DNA from: Devosia enhydra
Lineage (GTDB): Bacteria; Pseudomonadota; Alphaproteobacteria; Rhizobiales; Devosiaceae
NCBI RefSeq assembly: GCF_900119845.1
Contig: NZ_FPKU01000002.1
Coordinates: 1-64,000 of the forward strand
Length of the DNA: 64,000 bases
Reading direction: 5' to 3'
Part shown: positions 17,495 through 25,894 of the stretch, piece by piece
How the letters are laid out: every line of letters starts with the position of its first letter
Position numbering within the stretch: position 1 is the stretch's first letter
Notes under the pieces: generated by a model
The model's database searches: none
Seen by the model: the letters and a program-made list of their open reading frames with translations, nothing else
What the model was told of the DNA's origin: nothing
Position numbers and translations under genes: made by a program

Positions 17495-19345
17495 ATGAGG
17501 GTACGCGGCAGCGGCATCTGGCTCGGTATCGTCTTGTGGGCGCTGGTTTCTGCCGCGCTCGCGGCGCGCGCCTGGCTTTCGGCCGAAACCCTGCCGCTGC
17601 ACCCTTCGGCACTCGATGCCCTGCGCATGGCCAGTGCCGAATGGCTGCTGCGCGGGCAGGGCTGGCTTCAGGGCCTGCCCCGCCTCGATACCCCTCTGGG
17701 CGCCCCGGCCGTGGGCACGCCTCTGGCCGACCTGCCGTTGACCGGCCTCATGGCGCTGTTCGGGCTCCTGATGCCGGCCGCCGATGCTGCCGATCTGGCC
17801 GCCATCATCTGGCCCCTGCTTCTTCTGCTGGCCCTCATGGGTATATCCGCCGGGCTGCTGCGCACGCTGATGCCCGGCGCCTGGCTGCTGCCGGCGCTGA
17901 TCCTGCCGCTGATCTCGCTGGTGCTGCTCGCCAGCTTCGCACCGGGCCGCACGGGCGACGCAACGCTGCTGCTCGTGCTGATACCGCTGCTCGTCTTCGC
18001 GCTGGTGGGGGCGCGGACGCTCGCGATCTCCGGCGCGCTGGCGGGTCTCGTGGCCGCAACCTCTGTCGCGCTCAGCGTCGGTGCCCTGCCCGTCGCGGTG
18101 CTCGCCATCGTCATCATCGCGGCCGGATGGGTCGTGCGCGGGGAATCGGGGGTCGCGGCGCTGCGGCTCTTCGCCCTCGCCTTCGCCGTCGGGCTCCTCG
18201 GGCACTTCCTCGCATCGACGCCGCGCGCCGCCTGGTTCGTGGTCGCCTGCGACCGGCTCTCGTCGAGCCACCTCGTCGCGGGCCTCCTTGCCGCCGCCAC
18301 CCTCCTCACCGCCAGCCAGATCCGCGTCCGGCGCCAGGCCTGGGCATTGCGGCTCGTAGCGCTTGTCGCGCTGGGCGGGGTCGCCGCGTTTCTGACGCTC
18401 TCGAGCCAGCGCAGCTGCTTTTCCGGCTGGAGCGGCGGCGGCCTGCCGGGGCTCGAAGGGGCCATCGCCGCCGGGCCGTTGCTGGGGCAAGTGCTCGCCG
18501 ATCCGCTCCCCACCGCCGCCCTCGTCATCGCCCCGGTGCTGGGCTGCCTCGCCTGCCTCTGGCTCGTACTTGCCGATGCGCGGGGCCGGGCCGGCTGGCT
18601 CATCGTTCTGGCCTTCCTCGTTCTGGCGCTCCTGCTCACGGGGGTGGACCTGAGGCTCGTCGGGCTCGCCGATGCGCTGGCCGTCGTGCCTTCCGCCGCC
18701 CTCATCGCCCGTGCGCATGCGGCGTTCGCGCGGCGCGAGAGCGTTTTGCGCGGGGCGCAGGTGCTCGTGCTCTGGCTCGCCTTTGGCGGGCTCTTTCATC
18801 ATGCCGGCTATGTGCTGATGGCGCCGGCGCGCAGCGATGGCACGGTGCCGCCCATTCCCCTGCTCGTGCAGCCGGCCGGCAGCCAGTGCCTCGTCGAAGA
18901 GAGCTATGCCCGTCTCGCTGCCCTGCCGCAGGGCCGCGCCATGGCCGCCCCGCCCATCGGGGCGCATGTGCTGCGCTACACGCCCCACGACGTCGTTGCG
19001 GCCGGCGACGGACGCTCCGGCCCCGGCCAGGCCGATGCCGCAACCTTTTTCGGGGGCAGCATGGAGGCGGCGCGGCGCATCATCGCCACGCGCGGCATCG
19101 ATTACGTCGTCTATTGCCGCCATATTCCGGATGTGCCTGGCGCCGGCGATGCCCCCGAGGGCGCCTTCGGCCCCACCTATCGCGCGGGCGGACACTGGAC
19201 CTGGCTCGTGCCGCTCACCGCGCCTGACGATGCCCTGCAGATCCTGCGCGTGCTGCCGGTCGGCACGGTGGTTTATGCCGAGCAGGAGCATCCGGCAAAA
19301 CCCGTGCTGAGCCCCAATATCGCGGACCGCCCCTCTCATGGCTGA
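17495..19345 (+). CDS. Polytopic GT-C-like membrane protein lacking acidic motifs
   Basis: A 616-residue integral membrane protein with about 11 hydrophobic segments and a C-terminal soluble domain (QPAGSQCLVEESYARLAALP through IDYVVYCRHIP). It is homologous along its length to the next gene, but where that protein has TDDAMR and VDHHN this one reads SALDALR (Asp41 only) and RTGDATL (153-158). If these acidic motifs bind lipid-sugar and metal as in GT-C oligosaccharyl or glycosyl transferases, this copy would be inactive or accessory. GGAGG precedes the ATG. It overlaps the next gene by 8 bp. Confidence 0.7.
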   Translation: MRVRGSGIWLGIVLWALVSAALAARAWLSAETLPLHPSALDALRMASAEWLLRGQGWLQGLPRLDTPLGAPAVGTPLADLPLTGLMALFGLLMPAADAADLAAIIWPLLLLLALMGISAGLLRTLMPGAWLLPALILPLISLVLLASFAPGRTGDATLLLVLIPLLVFALVGARTLAISGALAGLVAATSVALSVGALPVAVLAIVIIAAGWVVRGESGVAALRLFALAFAVGLLGHFLASTPRAAWFVVACDRLSSSHLVAGLLAAATLLTASQIRVRRQAWALRLVALVALGGVAAFLTLSSQRSCFSGWSGGGLPGLEGAIAAGPLLGQVLADPLPTAALVIAPVLGCLACLWLVLADARGRAGWLIVLAFLVLALLLTGVDLRLVGLADALAVVPSAALIARAHAAFARRESVLRGAQVLVLWLAFGGLFHHAGYVLMAPARSDGTVPPIPLLVQPAGSQCLVEESYARLAALPQGRAMAAPPIGAHVLRYTPHDVVAAGDGRSGPGQADAATFFGGSMEAARRIIATRGIDYVVYCRHIPDVPGAGDAPEGAFGPTYRAGGHWTWLVPLTAPDDALQILRVLPVGTVVYAEQEHPAKPVLSPNIADRPSHG

Positions 19346-21149
19346 GCCCTCCTCCACCGCCCGTCCGCCCCGGGAGACGCCCGACTGGCGGCTGGTGCTG
19401 CTCGTGGCGCTGATGGGCGCCGCCTATCTTTCGAGCCGGCTCTATTTCGCCCCCGGATCGCGCCCGCTGTTCCAGGATACCGACGATGCCATGCGCATGG
19501 TCACGGTGCGCGATCTGCTGTCGGGGCAGAACTGGTTCGATCTCGTCCAGCATCGGCTCAACACACCCTTCGGCGCCGAACTGCACTGGTCGCGCCTGCT
19601 CGATGCGGCGATCGGGCTCGTGCTCATGGGGCTGCGCCCGCTCTTCGGCCCCGGTGCCGAGACGGTTCTGGGCTATCTCTGGCCGGCGCTTCTGCTCGTG
19701 CCGATGGTCTGGCTGACCGGGGCACTCTCGATGCGGCTGGCCGGCCCCGCCGCGCAATTGCCCGGCGTCGCACTGCCGCTGTTCTCGCCCGCCGTGCAGG
19801 CCGAATTCGTCCCCGGCCGCGTCGATCACCACAATATCCAGATCCTTTTGGCGCTGGCCCTGGCGCTGGCCACCCTCAATGCGCTGCGACGGCCCGGCTG
19901 GGCCATCGGCGCGGGGCTCATCGGCGCCACCGGGCTTGCCATCGGCATCGAGGCGCTGCCGCTCGTCATCGCCGCTGCCGCCGGGCTCGGGCTCGCCTAC
20001 CTGCTCGATGCCCGCGCCGGCCGCCCCATGGCGCTTTACGGGGTATCGCTTTTTACCGGCACCGCGCTGCACCTGATGCTGACCCGGCTGCCCGATCGCT
20101 GGTTCGAAACCGCCTGCGACATGATCTCGGCGACCTATCTGGTCGCAACCCTCGTGCTGGCGGTGGCGCTCGGGCTCTTCGCCCTGCCGGTGGTGGCCCG
20201 GCGCGGCCCGTGGATGCGGCTCGTCATCGGCGGCGTGCTGGGAATTGTTGCCGCCGGCTTCGTCGTCTGGCTCTTCCCCGCCTGCCGGGCCGGGCCCTAT
20301 GGCATGCTCGACCCCTGGCTCATCGACAACTGGATCGAGCGCATCACCGAGGCCCGCCCGCTGCACGAATCGATCGAGCGCTTCCGCATCTATGTCATGG
20401 GCTCGCTGATCCCGACGGGCGTTGCCCTCGCCGGCGTGCTGGTGATGCTGGGGCTCACCCGAGGCGAGGCCCGGCGCGACTGGCTGGTCTATGGCCTCAT
20501 GCTCGCCATCGCGATTGCGCTGATGTTCACCCAGATCCGCGCCGCCCGGCTCGCGGCGCCCCTGGCGGTGGCGGGGGGCGCCGGGCTCATCGTTGCGGCC
20601 CGCATGCTCTATCTCAAGCACCGCAATCCGCTGGTGGCGCTGCCCATGGTGGTGATCTGGCTGGCCTCGGCCGGCACCGCCGTGCAGGTGGTGACCAACT
20701 GGGTCAAGCCCGCCGCTCCGGTCAGCACCGCAACCGCCTCGGCCCCTGCCCCCGACAAGACGCCGTGCCTCCTGCCCCCGGCCTTTGCCGATCTCGGCGC
20801 CCTGCCGCCCGAGCGCATCCTCACGCCCGTCGATCTGGGCGCGCATCTGCTGCTCGAAACCCATCATGAGGTGGTCGCGGCGCCCTATCACCGCAACGGA
20901 CAAGGCGTGCTCGACGCCTACCGCGTCCTCAACGCCCCGCTCGAGGAAGCGCGCGAGATCCTGACGCGCCGCGGCATCGGGCTCATCGTCACCTGTCCGG
21001 CCATGTACGAAATGCGCGGCCTGCCCTCCACCGATCCGGGGGCGCTGGTGCGGCTCTTCGAATCCGGCACCCTGCCCGACTGGCTCGTCGACCAGTCCCT
21101 GCCTGGCTCGCCGCTCCGCATCTATGCCGTGCTGCCAGCGGCCTCCTGA
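19338..21149 (+). CDS. Polytopic GT-C-like membrane glycosyltransferase candidate
   Basis: A 603-residue inner-membrane protein with about 11 hydrophobic segments. The first periplasmic loop holds DTDDAMRMVTVRDLLSGQNW (Asp47, Asp49, Asp50), reminiscent of the DxD motif of STT3/PMT-type GT-C enzymes. A later loop holds PGRVDHHNIQ (Asp163, His164, His165). The C-terminal domain resembles that of the preceding gene (ERILTPVDLGAHLLLETHHE). The substrate is unknown; a lipid-linked sugar donor is an inference from the fold. Homologues are often left as hypothetical or misnamed. It is translationally coupled to its degenerate paralogue upstream. Confidence 0.7.
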   Translation: MAEPSSTARPPRETPDWRLVLLVALMGAAYLSSRLYFAPGSRPLFQDTDDAMRMVTVRDLLSGQNWFDLVQHRLNTPFGAELHWSRLLDAAIGLVLMGLRPLFGPGAETVLGYLWPALLLVPMVWLTGALSMRLAGPAAQLPGVALPLFSPAVQAEFVPGRVDHHNIQILLALALALATLNALRRPGWAIGAGLIGATGLAIGIEALPLVIAAAAGLGLAYLLDARAGRPMALYGVSLFTGTALHLMLTRLPDRWFETACDMISATYLVATLVLAVALGLFALPVVARRGPWMRLVIGGVLGIVAAGFVVWLFPACRAGPYGMLDPWLIDNWIERITEARPLHESIERFRIYVMGSLIPTGVALAGVLVMLGLTRGEARRDWLVYGLMLAIAIALMFTQIRAARLAAPLAVAGGAGLIVAARMLYLKHRNPLVALPMVVIWLASAGTAVQVVTNWVKPAAPVSTATASAPAPDKTPCLLPPAFADLGALPPERILTPVDLGAHLLLETHHEVVAAPYHRNGQGVLDAYRVLNAPLEEAREILTRRGIGLIVTCPAMYEMRGLPSTDPGALVRLFESGTLPDWLVDQSLPGSPLRIYAVLPAAS

Positions 21150-21244
21150 TGCCTATGCAGAGACGTGTCTTGCGCGGGCCGCCCGAACGGCTGAATGAGA
21201 AAAAGCCGCCGGCGTGGCGGTGATTCGCCACAACCGGTGTTCAA

Positions 21245-21601
21245 TTGGGCCTCAACGTCCCGACCCTCGCGCCCATCGCGCTGCTCATCGCCTCCAATCT
21301 GTTCATGACCTTCGCCTGGTACGGGCACCTCAAATTTCCCGGCGCGGCGCTCTGGGTGGTGGTGCTGATCAGCTGGGGCATCGCGTTCTTCGAGTACTGG
21401 CTGGCCGTGCCCGCCAACCGCATCGGCTATGGCGTCTATTCGGGCGCCGAGCTCAAGACGATCCAGGAGGTCATCTCCCTCTCGGTCTTCGCGCTGTTCG
21501 CGGTGTTCTACCTGGGCGAGAAATTCACCTGGAACCACGGCATCGGCTTCGGCCTCATCGCGCTGGGCGCCTTCTTCATCTTCCGCGGCCCCATCCGCTG
21601 A
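21245..21601 (+). CDS. DMT-family membrane protein (DUF486)
   Basis: A 118-residue four-helix membrane protein of the DUF486 family. The signature LLIASNLFMTFAWYGHLK is followed by GIAFFEYWLAVPANRIGY and the C-terminal GFGLIALGAFFIFRGP. No ATG or GTG fits; a TTG at 21245 gives the usual family length, although its ribosome-binding site is weak, so the start is uncertain. The substrate is unknown. It stands alone between the GT-C pair and the large repeat region. Confidence 0.85.
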   Translation: MGLNVPTLAPIALLIASNLFMTFAWYGHLKFPGAALWVVVLISWGIAFFEYWLAVPANRIGYGVYSGAELKTIQEVISLSVFALFAVFYLGEKFTWNHGIGFGLIALGAFFIFRGPIR

Positions 21602-21622
21602 GGGGATAGGCAGCTAGAGAAG

Positions 21623-21985
21623 GACCTCACCCTGAGGCGCGCCTAAGGCGCGTCTCGAAGGGCAGGGGCAAGTGCTATGCTCCAGGCCTCGTGGTTCGAG
21701 ACGCGGCTACGCCGCTCCTCACCATGAGGTCTCTCGTGGAATTCATAAAGGACCTCACCCTGAGGAGCCCCCCGAGGGGGGCGTCTCGAAGGGCGAGGGC
21801 CGGGCACACCCCCCTCCACTGTCGTTGCTGCCAAAGCAGGAACCTCCGTTCGCAATGCGCTCCCGGTCAACAGAGGTCCCTGCTTCCGCAGGAACGACCC
21901 GGTGGGGATGTCGCCAACTCCCGCGCCAGTCGCCCTCGTGCTTCGAGACGGCTCTGCGAGCCTCCTCACCATGAGGTCTCTCCAC
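21623..21985. repeat. REP-like inverted pairs, family B, copies 2 and 3
   Basis: Copy 2 has its left module at 21625-21666 (inner stem CGCGCC/GGCGCG, 21638-21643 with 21647-21652) and its right module at 21692-21728 (GCGGC/GCCGC, 21703-21707 with 21711-21715). Copy 3 has its left module at 21751-21799 (GCCCCCC/GGGGGGC, 21767-21773 with 21776-21782) and its right module at 21938-21977 (GGCTC/GAGCC, 21950-21954 with 21958-21962). A different short palindrome related to TTCCTGCGGAAGCAGGGAC is nested in copy 3 near 21872-21900. Confidence 0.75.
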
Positions 21986-22009
21986 TCTCCCGCATGCCTC
22001 GGCTCCTGC

Positions 22010-22132
22010 GTCCCCTCTCCCTTTGGGGCTTCGAGCCGTGCCGCAGGCCAAATCGCTCCGGCGGAGCGATTTGAGGGGAGAAGGCCATGAGAGCTATGCT
22101 CGAATGGCGTGAGGGCCAGGGTGAGGGGGCCT
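22010..22132. repeat. Dispersed intergenic repeat, family A, copy 2
   Basis: Matches copy 1 at 12881 in the flanks (CTCTCCCT, GGGGCTTCGAG, GAGAAGGCCATGAGAGCTATG, GCTCGAATGGCGTGAGG). The central hairpin is a different 11-bp stem (22050-22060 with 22062-22072). With the preceding repeats this fills the ~600 bases between 21602 and 22199; I see no gene there. Confidence 0.75.
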
Positions 22133-22199
22133 TGCCCCACGCGAGATCGCAAGCCCCATTCACCTAGCGCTCCGCCCCCAAGGCAAACGTAAAGCGACC

Positions 22200-23102
22200 T
22201 CAAAACCCCAGCAGCGAGCGGTGCAGCGCGGCGCCGGCCAGGGCGCCCGAACCCAGTGCCCCGGCAACCGATTGCATGGGATTGGCGAGGTCCCCCGCCG
22301 CGAACACGCCCGAGACGCTTGTGGCGCCCATCGCGTCGACCTCGACGAAGGGACCCAGCGGCCCCGCCTTCAGCGCACAGCCCAGCCTCTCGGCCAGCGG
22401 CGATGAAGGCCTGACCGGTGGCGGGGCAAAAAGCACGTCGACGGCGTGGCGCGCGCCATCGCTGGTCCTTACCGCCGCGATCACCCCATCGGTGTGCAGC
22501 AGATCCGTGACCGGGGCCGCGATGACCGGGATGGCGAAGCGCGCAATCACCGCTTCGGCCTCGGGGCCCATGGGGCGGCCGTTCGAGAACACCGTGATGC
22601 GGCCTGTCCATTCGCGATAGAGCGGCAGCACGTGTTCGAGAAAGGCCGGATCGATCATCACCCCCCAATGCCGGTCGGCATGCTCATAGCCATGGCAATA
22701 GGGGCAGTGCAGCACCGTGAGCCCCCAGCACTCCCGAAACCCGGGCAGGTCGGGAAACTGGTCGCTGACCCCATGCGCGAGGAGGATGCGGCGGGCGCGG
22801 CGGACGGCGCCGCTCTCCAGCGTCACCGCAAACACCTCGCCCTGCCGTTCAGCTGCAACGACGAGATCCTGCTCGCAAGAGAGCGTGGGATAGGCCTGGG
22901 CCTGGCGGCGGGCGGTGGCGAGCATGTCGTGCGGCGCCACGCCATCAAAGCCGAACACCGTGTGCGCTTCAGGCGAATAGCGGTTGCGCGGCAGCCCGCC
23001 ATCGACGATGCGGACGCGGCGGCGGGCCCGTAGCAGCGGCAGGGCGGCCGAAAGCCCGGCAAAGCTGCCCCCGACGACCAGCACGTCATCGATTTCTGGC
23101 AT
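22200..23102 (-). CDS. NAD(P)/FAD-dependent oxidoreductase, thioredoxin-reductase-like
   Basis: A 300-residue flavoprotein of the thioredoxin-reductase fold. The N-terminal FAD motif is VLVVGGSFAGLSAAL, the redox-active pair is C-P-Y-C (Cys133, Cys136) in LHCPYCHGYEHAD, and the C-terminal FAD segment is VSGVFAAGDLANPMQSV. It is shorter in its NADPH region than classical TrxB. It starts 14 bp after the znuA stop on the same strand, with AAGGAG inside the end of znuA, so it is very likely co-transcribed with the zinc-binding protein. The substrate is unknown. Confidence 0.85.
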   Translation of the reverse strand: MPEIDDVLVVGGSFAGLSAALPLLRARRRVRIVDGGLPRNRYSPEAHTVFGFDGVAPHDMLATARRQAQAYPTLSCEQDLVVAAERQGEVFAVTLESGAVRRARRILLAHGVSDQFPDLPGFRECWGLTVLHCPYCHGYEHADRHWGVMIDPAFLEHVLPLYREWTGRITVFSNGRPMGPEAEAVIARFAIPVIAAPVTDLLHTDGVIAAVRTSDGARHAVDVLFAPPPVRPSSPLAERLGCALKAGPLGPFVEVDAMGATSVSGVFAAGDLANPMQSVAGALGSGALAGAALHRSLLGF

Positions 23103-23116
23103 ACGTGCGCTCTCCT

Positions 23117-24133
23117 TCAGCCGGCAAGGCAGGCCGACATGCTGGCGGCAATGGCGCGCAGCAGCTGGGGATAAAGATCAGGCCCCTCGGCGAGCGTCGC
23201 GCCCTCGGGATCGACGATCGCGGTGCGGGCCGCCGTGCCCTCAATGATGGTGTTGACGACGGCGGCCGAAAATTGCGGCTCGGCGAAGACGCAGGCGGCC
23301 CCGCTTTCGGCGATCCGCTCGCGCAGCTCAGTGATGCGCTGGGCGCCCGGCGCCACATCGGGGGTGACGGTGATGGAGCCGGCGGCGGTGAGCCCGAAGC
23401 GGTCCTCGAAATAATGGAAGGCATCGTGAAAGACGATGAAGGGCCGGTCCGAGACCGGCGCAAGGCTTGCCGTGATCTCGGCCGTGAGGCCGGCAAGAGC
23501 GGCATCTGCCGCCTCGGCATTGGCGGCATAGGCAGCGGCATTTTCCGGATCGGCAGCGGAGAGGCGGCGGGCGATCTCGCCCACCATCAGGCGGGCATTT
23601 TCCGGATCGAGCCAGTAATGCATGTCGAAGGCTTCGTCGTCATGCCCGGCGTGATCATGCCCCTCATGATCATGCCCCTCATGGTCGTGCCCTTCCTCTT
23701 CATGGTCGTGGCCGTCATGGCTCTCCGCCTCATGGTCATGACCCTCGCCCTCGCCATGCCCATGCGCCTCGAAGGCGCCGCCTTCGCGCACGGGCAGCAG
23801 CGACAGGCCCGGCGTTTCGGACAGCGTCACCACATCGGCATCGATGGCGAGGGTTTCGAGCGCCTGGGTCAGGAACAGCTCCATGCCCGGCCCGGTCCAC
23901 ACCACCATGTCGGCGGCCTCGAGCGCGCCGGCATCGGAGGGGCGCAGCGCATAGGTGTGGGGCGAGTTCGATCCGCCAACCAGCAGGCGCGGCGTGCCGA
24001 CATCGCCCATCACCATGGCCACCAGCGAATGGATCGGCTTGGTGGTCGCCACCACATCGGGGGCGGCGAGCGCCAGGCTGGGGGCGGAGAGCCCAAGCGT
24101 GAAAGCGAGCGCGAGGCGGGGAAGCGAAGGCAT
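23117..24133 (-). CDS. znuA: Zinc ABC transporter, periplasmic zinc-binding protein
   Basis: A 338-residue ZnuA-type binding protein with a signal peptide (MPSLPRLALAFTLGLSAPSL, cleaved near ALAA). Zinc ligands are expected in the NSPHTYALRPSD, DMHYWLDPENAR and VFHDAFHYFEDRFG segments. Between them lies a His/Asp/Glu-rich loop (about residues 125-170, GHDHEGHDHEGHDHAGHDD), typical of ZnuA and thought to capture zinc. It delivers Zn(II) to the ZnuBC permease encoded divergently. GAGGAC precedes the start, and Zur-box-like sequences lie directly upstream. Confidence 0.95.
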   Translation of the reverse strand: MPSLPRLALAFTLGLSAPSLALAAPDVVATTKPIHSLVAMVMGDVGTPRLLVGGSNSPHTYALRPSDAGALEAADMVVWTGPGMELFLTQALETLAIDADVVTLSETPGLSLLPVREGGAFEAHGHGEGEGHDHEAESHDGHDHEEEGHDHEGHDHEGHDHAGHDDEAFDMHYWLDPENARLMVGEIARRLSAADPENAAAYAANAEAADAALAGLTAEITASLAPVSDRPFIVFHDAFHYFEDRFGLTAAGSITVTPDVAPGAQRITELRERIAESGAACVFAEPQFSAAVVNTIIEGTAARTAIVDPEGATLAEGPDLYPQLLRAIAASMSACLAG

Positions 24134-24166
24134 GGCGGTCCTCTTGAATGCAGGCGCGAGACGAAC

Positions 24167-24209
24167 GAAATGTTATTTCATTACTCTATCGGAGCGTTAC
24201 GCTATAACG
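24167..24209. promoter_or_regulatory. Candidate pair of Zur operators between znuA and znuC
   Basis: Two AT-rich dyads lie in the divergent promoter region: GAAATGTTATTTC (24167-24179), whose left half matches the alphaproteobacterial Zur half-site GAAATGTTAT, and CGTTACGCTATAACG (24195-24209). Zur encoded at 25894 is the expected repressor. Binding is inferred. Confidence 0.6.
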
Positions 24210-24261
24210 TATGAGGTCGGCTCCCGCAAGGCGGGCCATAAAAGAGATGCCGGACAGGGAT

Positions 24262-25074
24262 ATGAGCGACACGCTGGTGAAAGTTGAGGGCGCTGGCGTG
24301 CGCGGCGCCGGGCGCTGGCTGGTGGAGAACATCGACCTCAGCGTCAGGCCCGGCGAGATCGTGACGCTGATCGGCCCCAATGGCTCGGGCAAGTCGACCA
24401 CCGCCAAGCTCGTCACCGGCGTGCTGCGCCCCGATCGCGGCCGGGTGACGCGCCGGCCCGGCCTCACCATCGGCTATGTGCCGCAAAAGCTCGCCATCGA
24501 CTGGACGCTGCCTCTGACGGTGAAGCGCCTGATGACGCTCACCGCCGCCCATGCCCCGCGCGCGATCGCCGGGGCGCTGGCGTCCGTCGGCATCGCCCAT
24601 CTCGCCGACGCTCCGGTGCAGGGGCTGTCGGGCGGCGAATTCCAGCGCGCGCTGCTCGCCCGCGCCATGCTGCGCCGGCCCGACCTTCTGGTGCTCGACG
24701 AGCCGGTGCAGGGGGTGGATTTTTCGGGCGAGGTGGCGCTTTACGAATTGATCCGCACCATCCGCGACGAGACCGGCTGCGGCATATTGATGATCTCGCA
24801 TGACCTGCATGTGGTGATGGCGGCTACCGATACGGTGGTCTGCCTCAACGGCCATGTCTGCTGCACCGGCTCGCCGCAATCGGTGGTGCAGAGCCCCGAA
24901 TATCTCAAGCTCTTCGGCCCCCGCGCCGCCCAGACCCTCGCGATCTATCGCCACGACCACGACCATACCCATTTGCCCGATGGCCGCGTGGCCGACGGGC
25001 ACGGCCATCATCATCACGATCACGACCATCACCACCACGCCCACCACCACGAGGGGGCCGGCCATGCTCGGTGA
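24262..25074 (+). CDS. znuC: Zinc ABC transporter, ATP-binding protein with His-rich tail
   Basis: A 270-residue ABC ATPase. Walker A is GPNGSGKS, the signature is LSGGEFQRALLARAML, Walker B is LLVLDEP and the switch histidine is in MISHDLHVV. The last ~42 residues, from YRHDHDHTH to the stop, contain 18 histidines, an unusually rich cytoplasmic tail that could bind zinc. The start is set at 24262 (MSDTLVKVEG); in-frame ATGs at 24247 and 24211 are possible. It energises uptake through ZnuB, whose gene overlaps by 11 bp. Confidence 0.93.
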   Translation: MSDTLVKVEGAGVRGAGRWLVENIDLSVRPGEIVTLIGPNGSGKSTTAKLVTGVLRPDRGRVTRRPGLTIGYVPQKLAIDWTLPLTVKRLMTLTAAHAPRAIAGALASVGIAHLADAPVQGLSGGEFQRALLARAMLRRPDLLVLDEPVQGVDFSGEVALYELIRTIRDETGCGILMISHDLHVVMAATDTVVCLNGHVCCTGSPQSVVQSPEYLKLFGPRAAQTLAIYRHDHDHTHLPDGRVADGHGHHHHDHDHHHHAHHHEGAGHAR

Positions 25075-25894
25075 CTTCTTCTCGCGCGCGCTCGTCGCCG
25101 GCATCGGGGTAGCGCTGGTTGCCGGGCCGCTCGGCTGCTTCATCGTCTGGCGGCGCATGGCCTATTTCGGCGATACCATGGCGCATTCGGCGCTTCTGGG
25201 CGTCGCCTTCGCGCTGCTGCTCGACCTGCCGGTGGCCGGCGGGGTCTTCGCGATCGCCGCGCTGGTGGCGCTGCTGCTCCTCCTGCTCGAGCGCGGCAAC
25301 CGCATTTCCACCGATGCGCTTCTGGGCATTCTGAGCCATTCCACGCTCGCCATCGGCCTCGTGATCGTGGCGCTGATGCATTGGGTGCGGATCGACCTCA
25401 ACGCCTTCCTCTTTGGCGATATCCTTGCGGTCTCGGTGCCCGATATCGCTCTGGTCTATGGCGGCGGGGCGCTGATCCTCGCGCTGCTCGTCTGGCAATG
25501 GCGGCCGCTGCTGGCGGCCACCGTCAATGCCGAACTCGCCGAGGCCGAAGGGCTCAATCCCGGCCGGGCCCGGCTTCTGCTGATGCTGCTGATGGCGCTG
25601 GTCATCGCCATTGCCATGAAGCTCGTGGGCGTGCTGCTCATCACTTCGCTGCTGATCATTCCGGCGGCCACCGCGCGGCGGCTGGCGCTGACGCCCGAGC
25701 GCATGGCGCTTTATGCCGCCGGCATCGGCGGGCTGGCGGTGGTGGGCGGGCTCAATGGCTCGCTTGCCTTCGATACGCCATCGGGCCCGAGCATCGTGGT
25801 CGCGGCGCTGGTACTTTTCCTCGCCTCGCTTATTGTGCCGCAGCGGCGCGATATCCGCGCCGCCCCCACCCCGACGGAGACCGGAAGACCCTGA
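25064..25894 (+). CDS. znuB: Zinc ABC transporter, membrane permease
   Basis: A 276-residue polytopic permease of the ABC-3 (ZnuB/MntB) family with about eight hydrophobic helices. Characteristic segments include RRMAYFGDTMAHSALLGVA and KLVGVLLITSLLIIPAATAR. It forms the membrane channel for zinc with ZnuC and receives zinc from ZnuA. The ATG at 25064 follows GAGGGGG and lies inside the end of znuC. The stop overlaps the zur start by one base (TGATG), indicating a tight operon. Confidence 0.95.
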   Translation: MLGDFFSRALVAGIGVALVAGPLGCFIVWRRMAYFGDTMAHSALLGVAFALLLDLPVAGGVFAIAALVALLLLLLERGNRISTDALLGILSHSTLAIGLVIVALMHWVRIDLNAFLFGDILAVSVPDIALVYGGGALILALLVWQWRPLLAATVNAELAEAEGLNPGRARLLLMLLMALVIAIAMKLVGVLLITSLLIIPAATARRLALTPERMALYAAGIGGLAVVGGLNGSLAFDTPSGPSIVVAALVLFLASLIVPQRRDIRAAPTPTETGRP

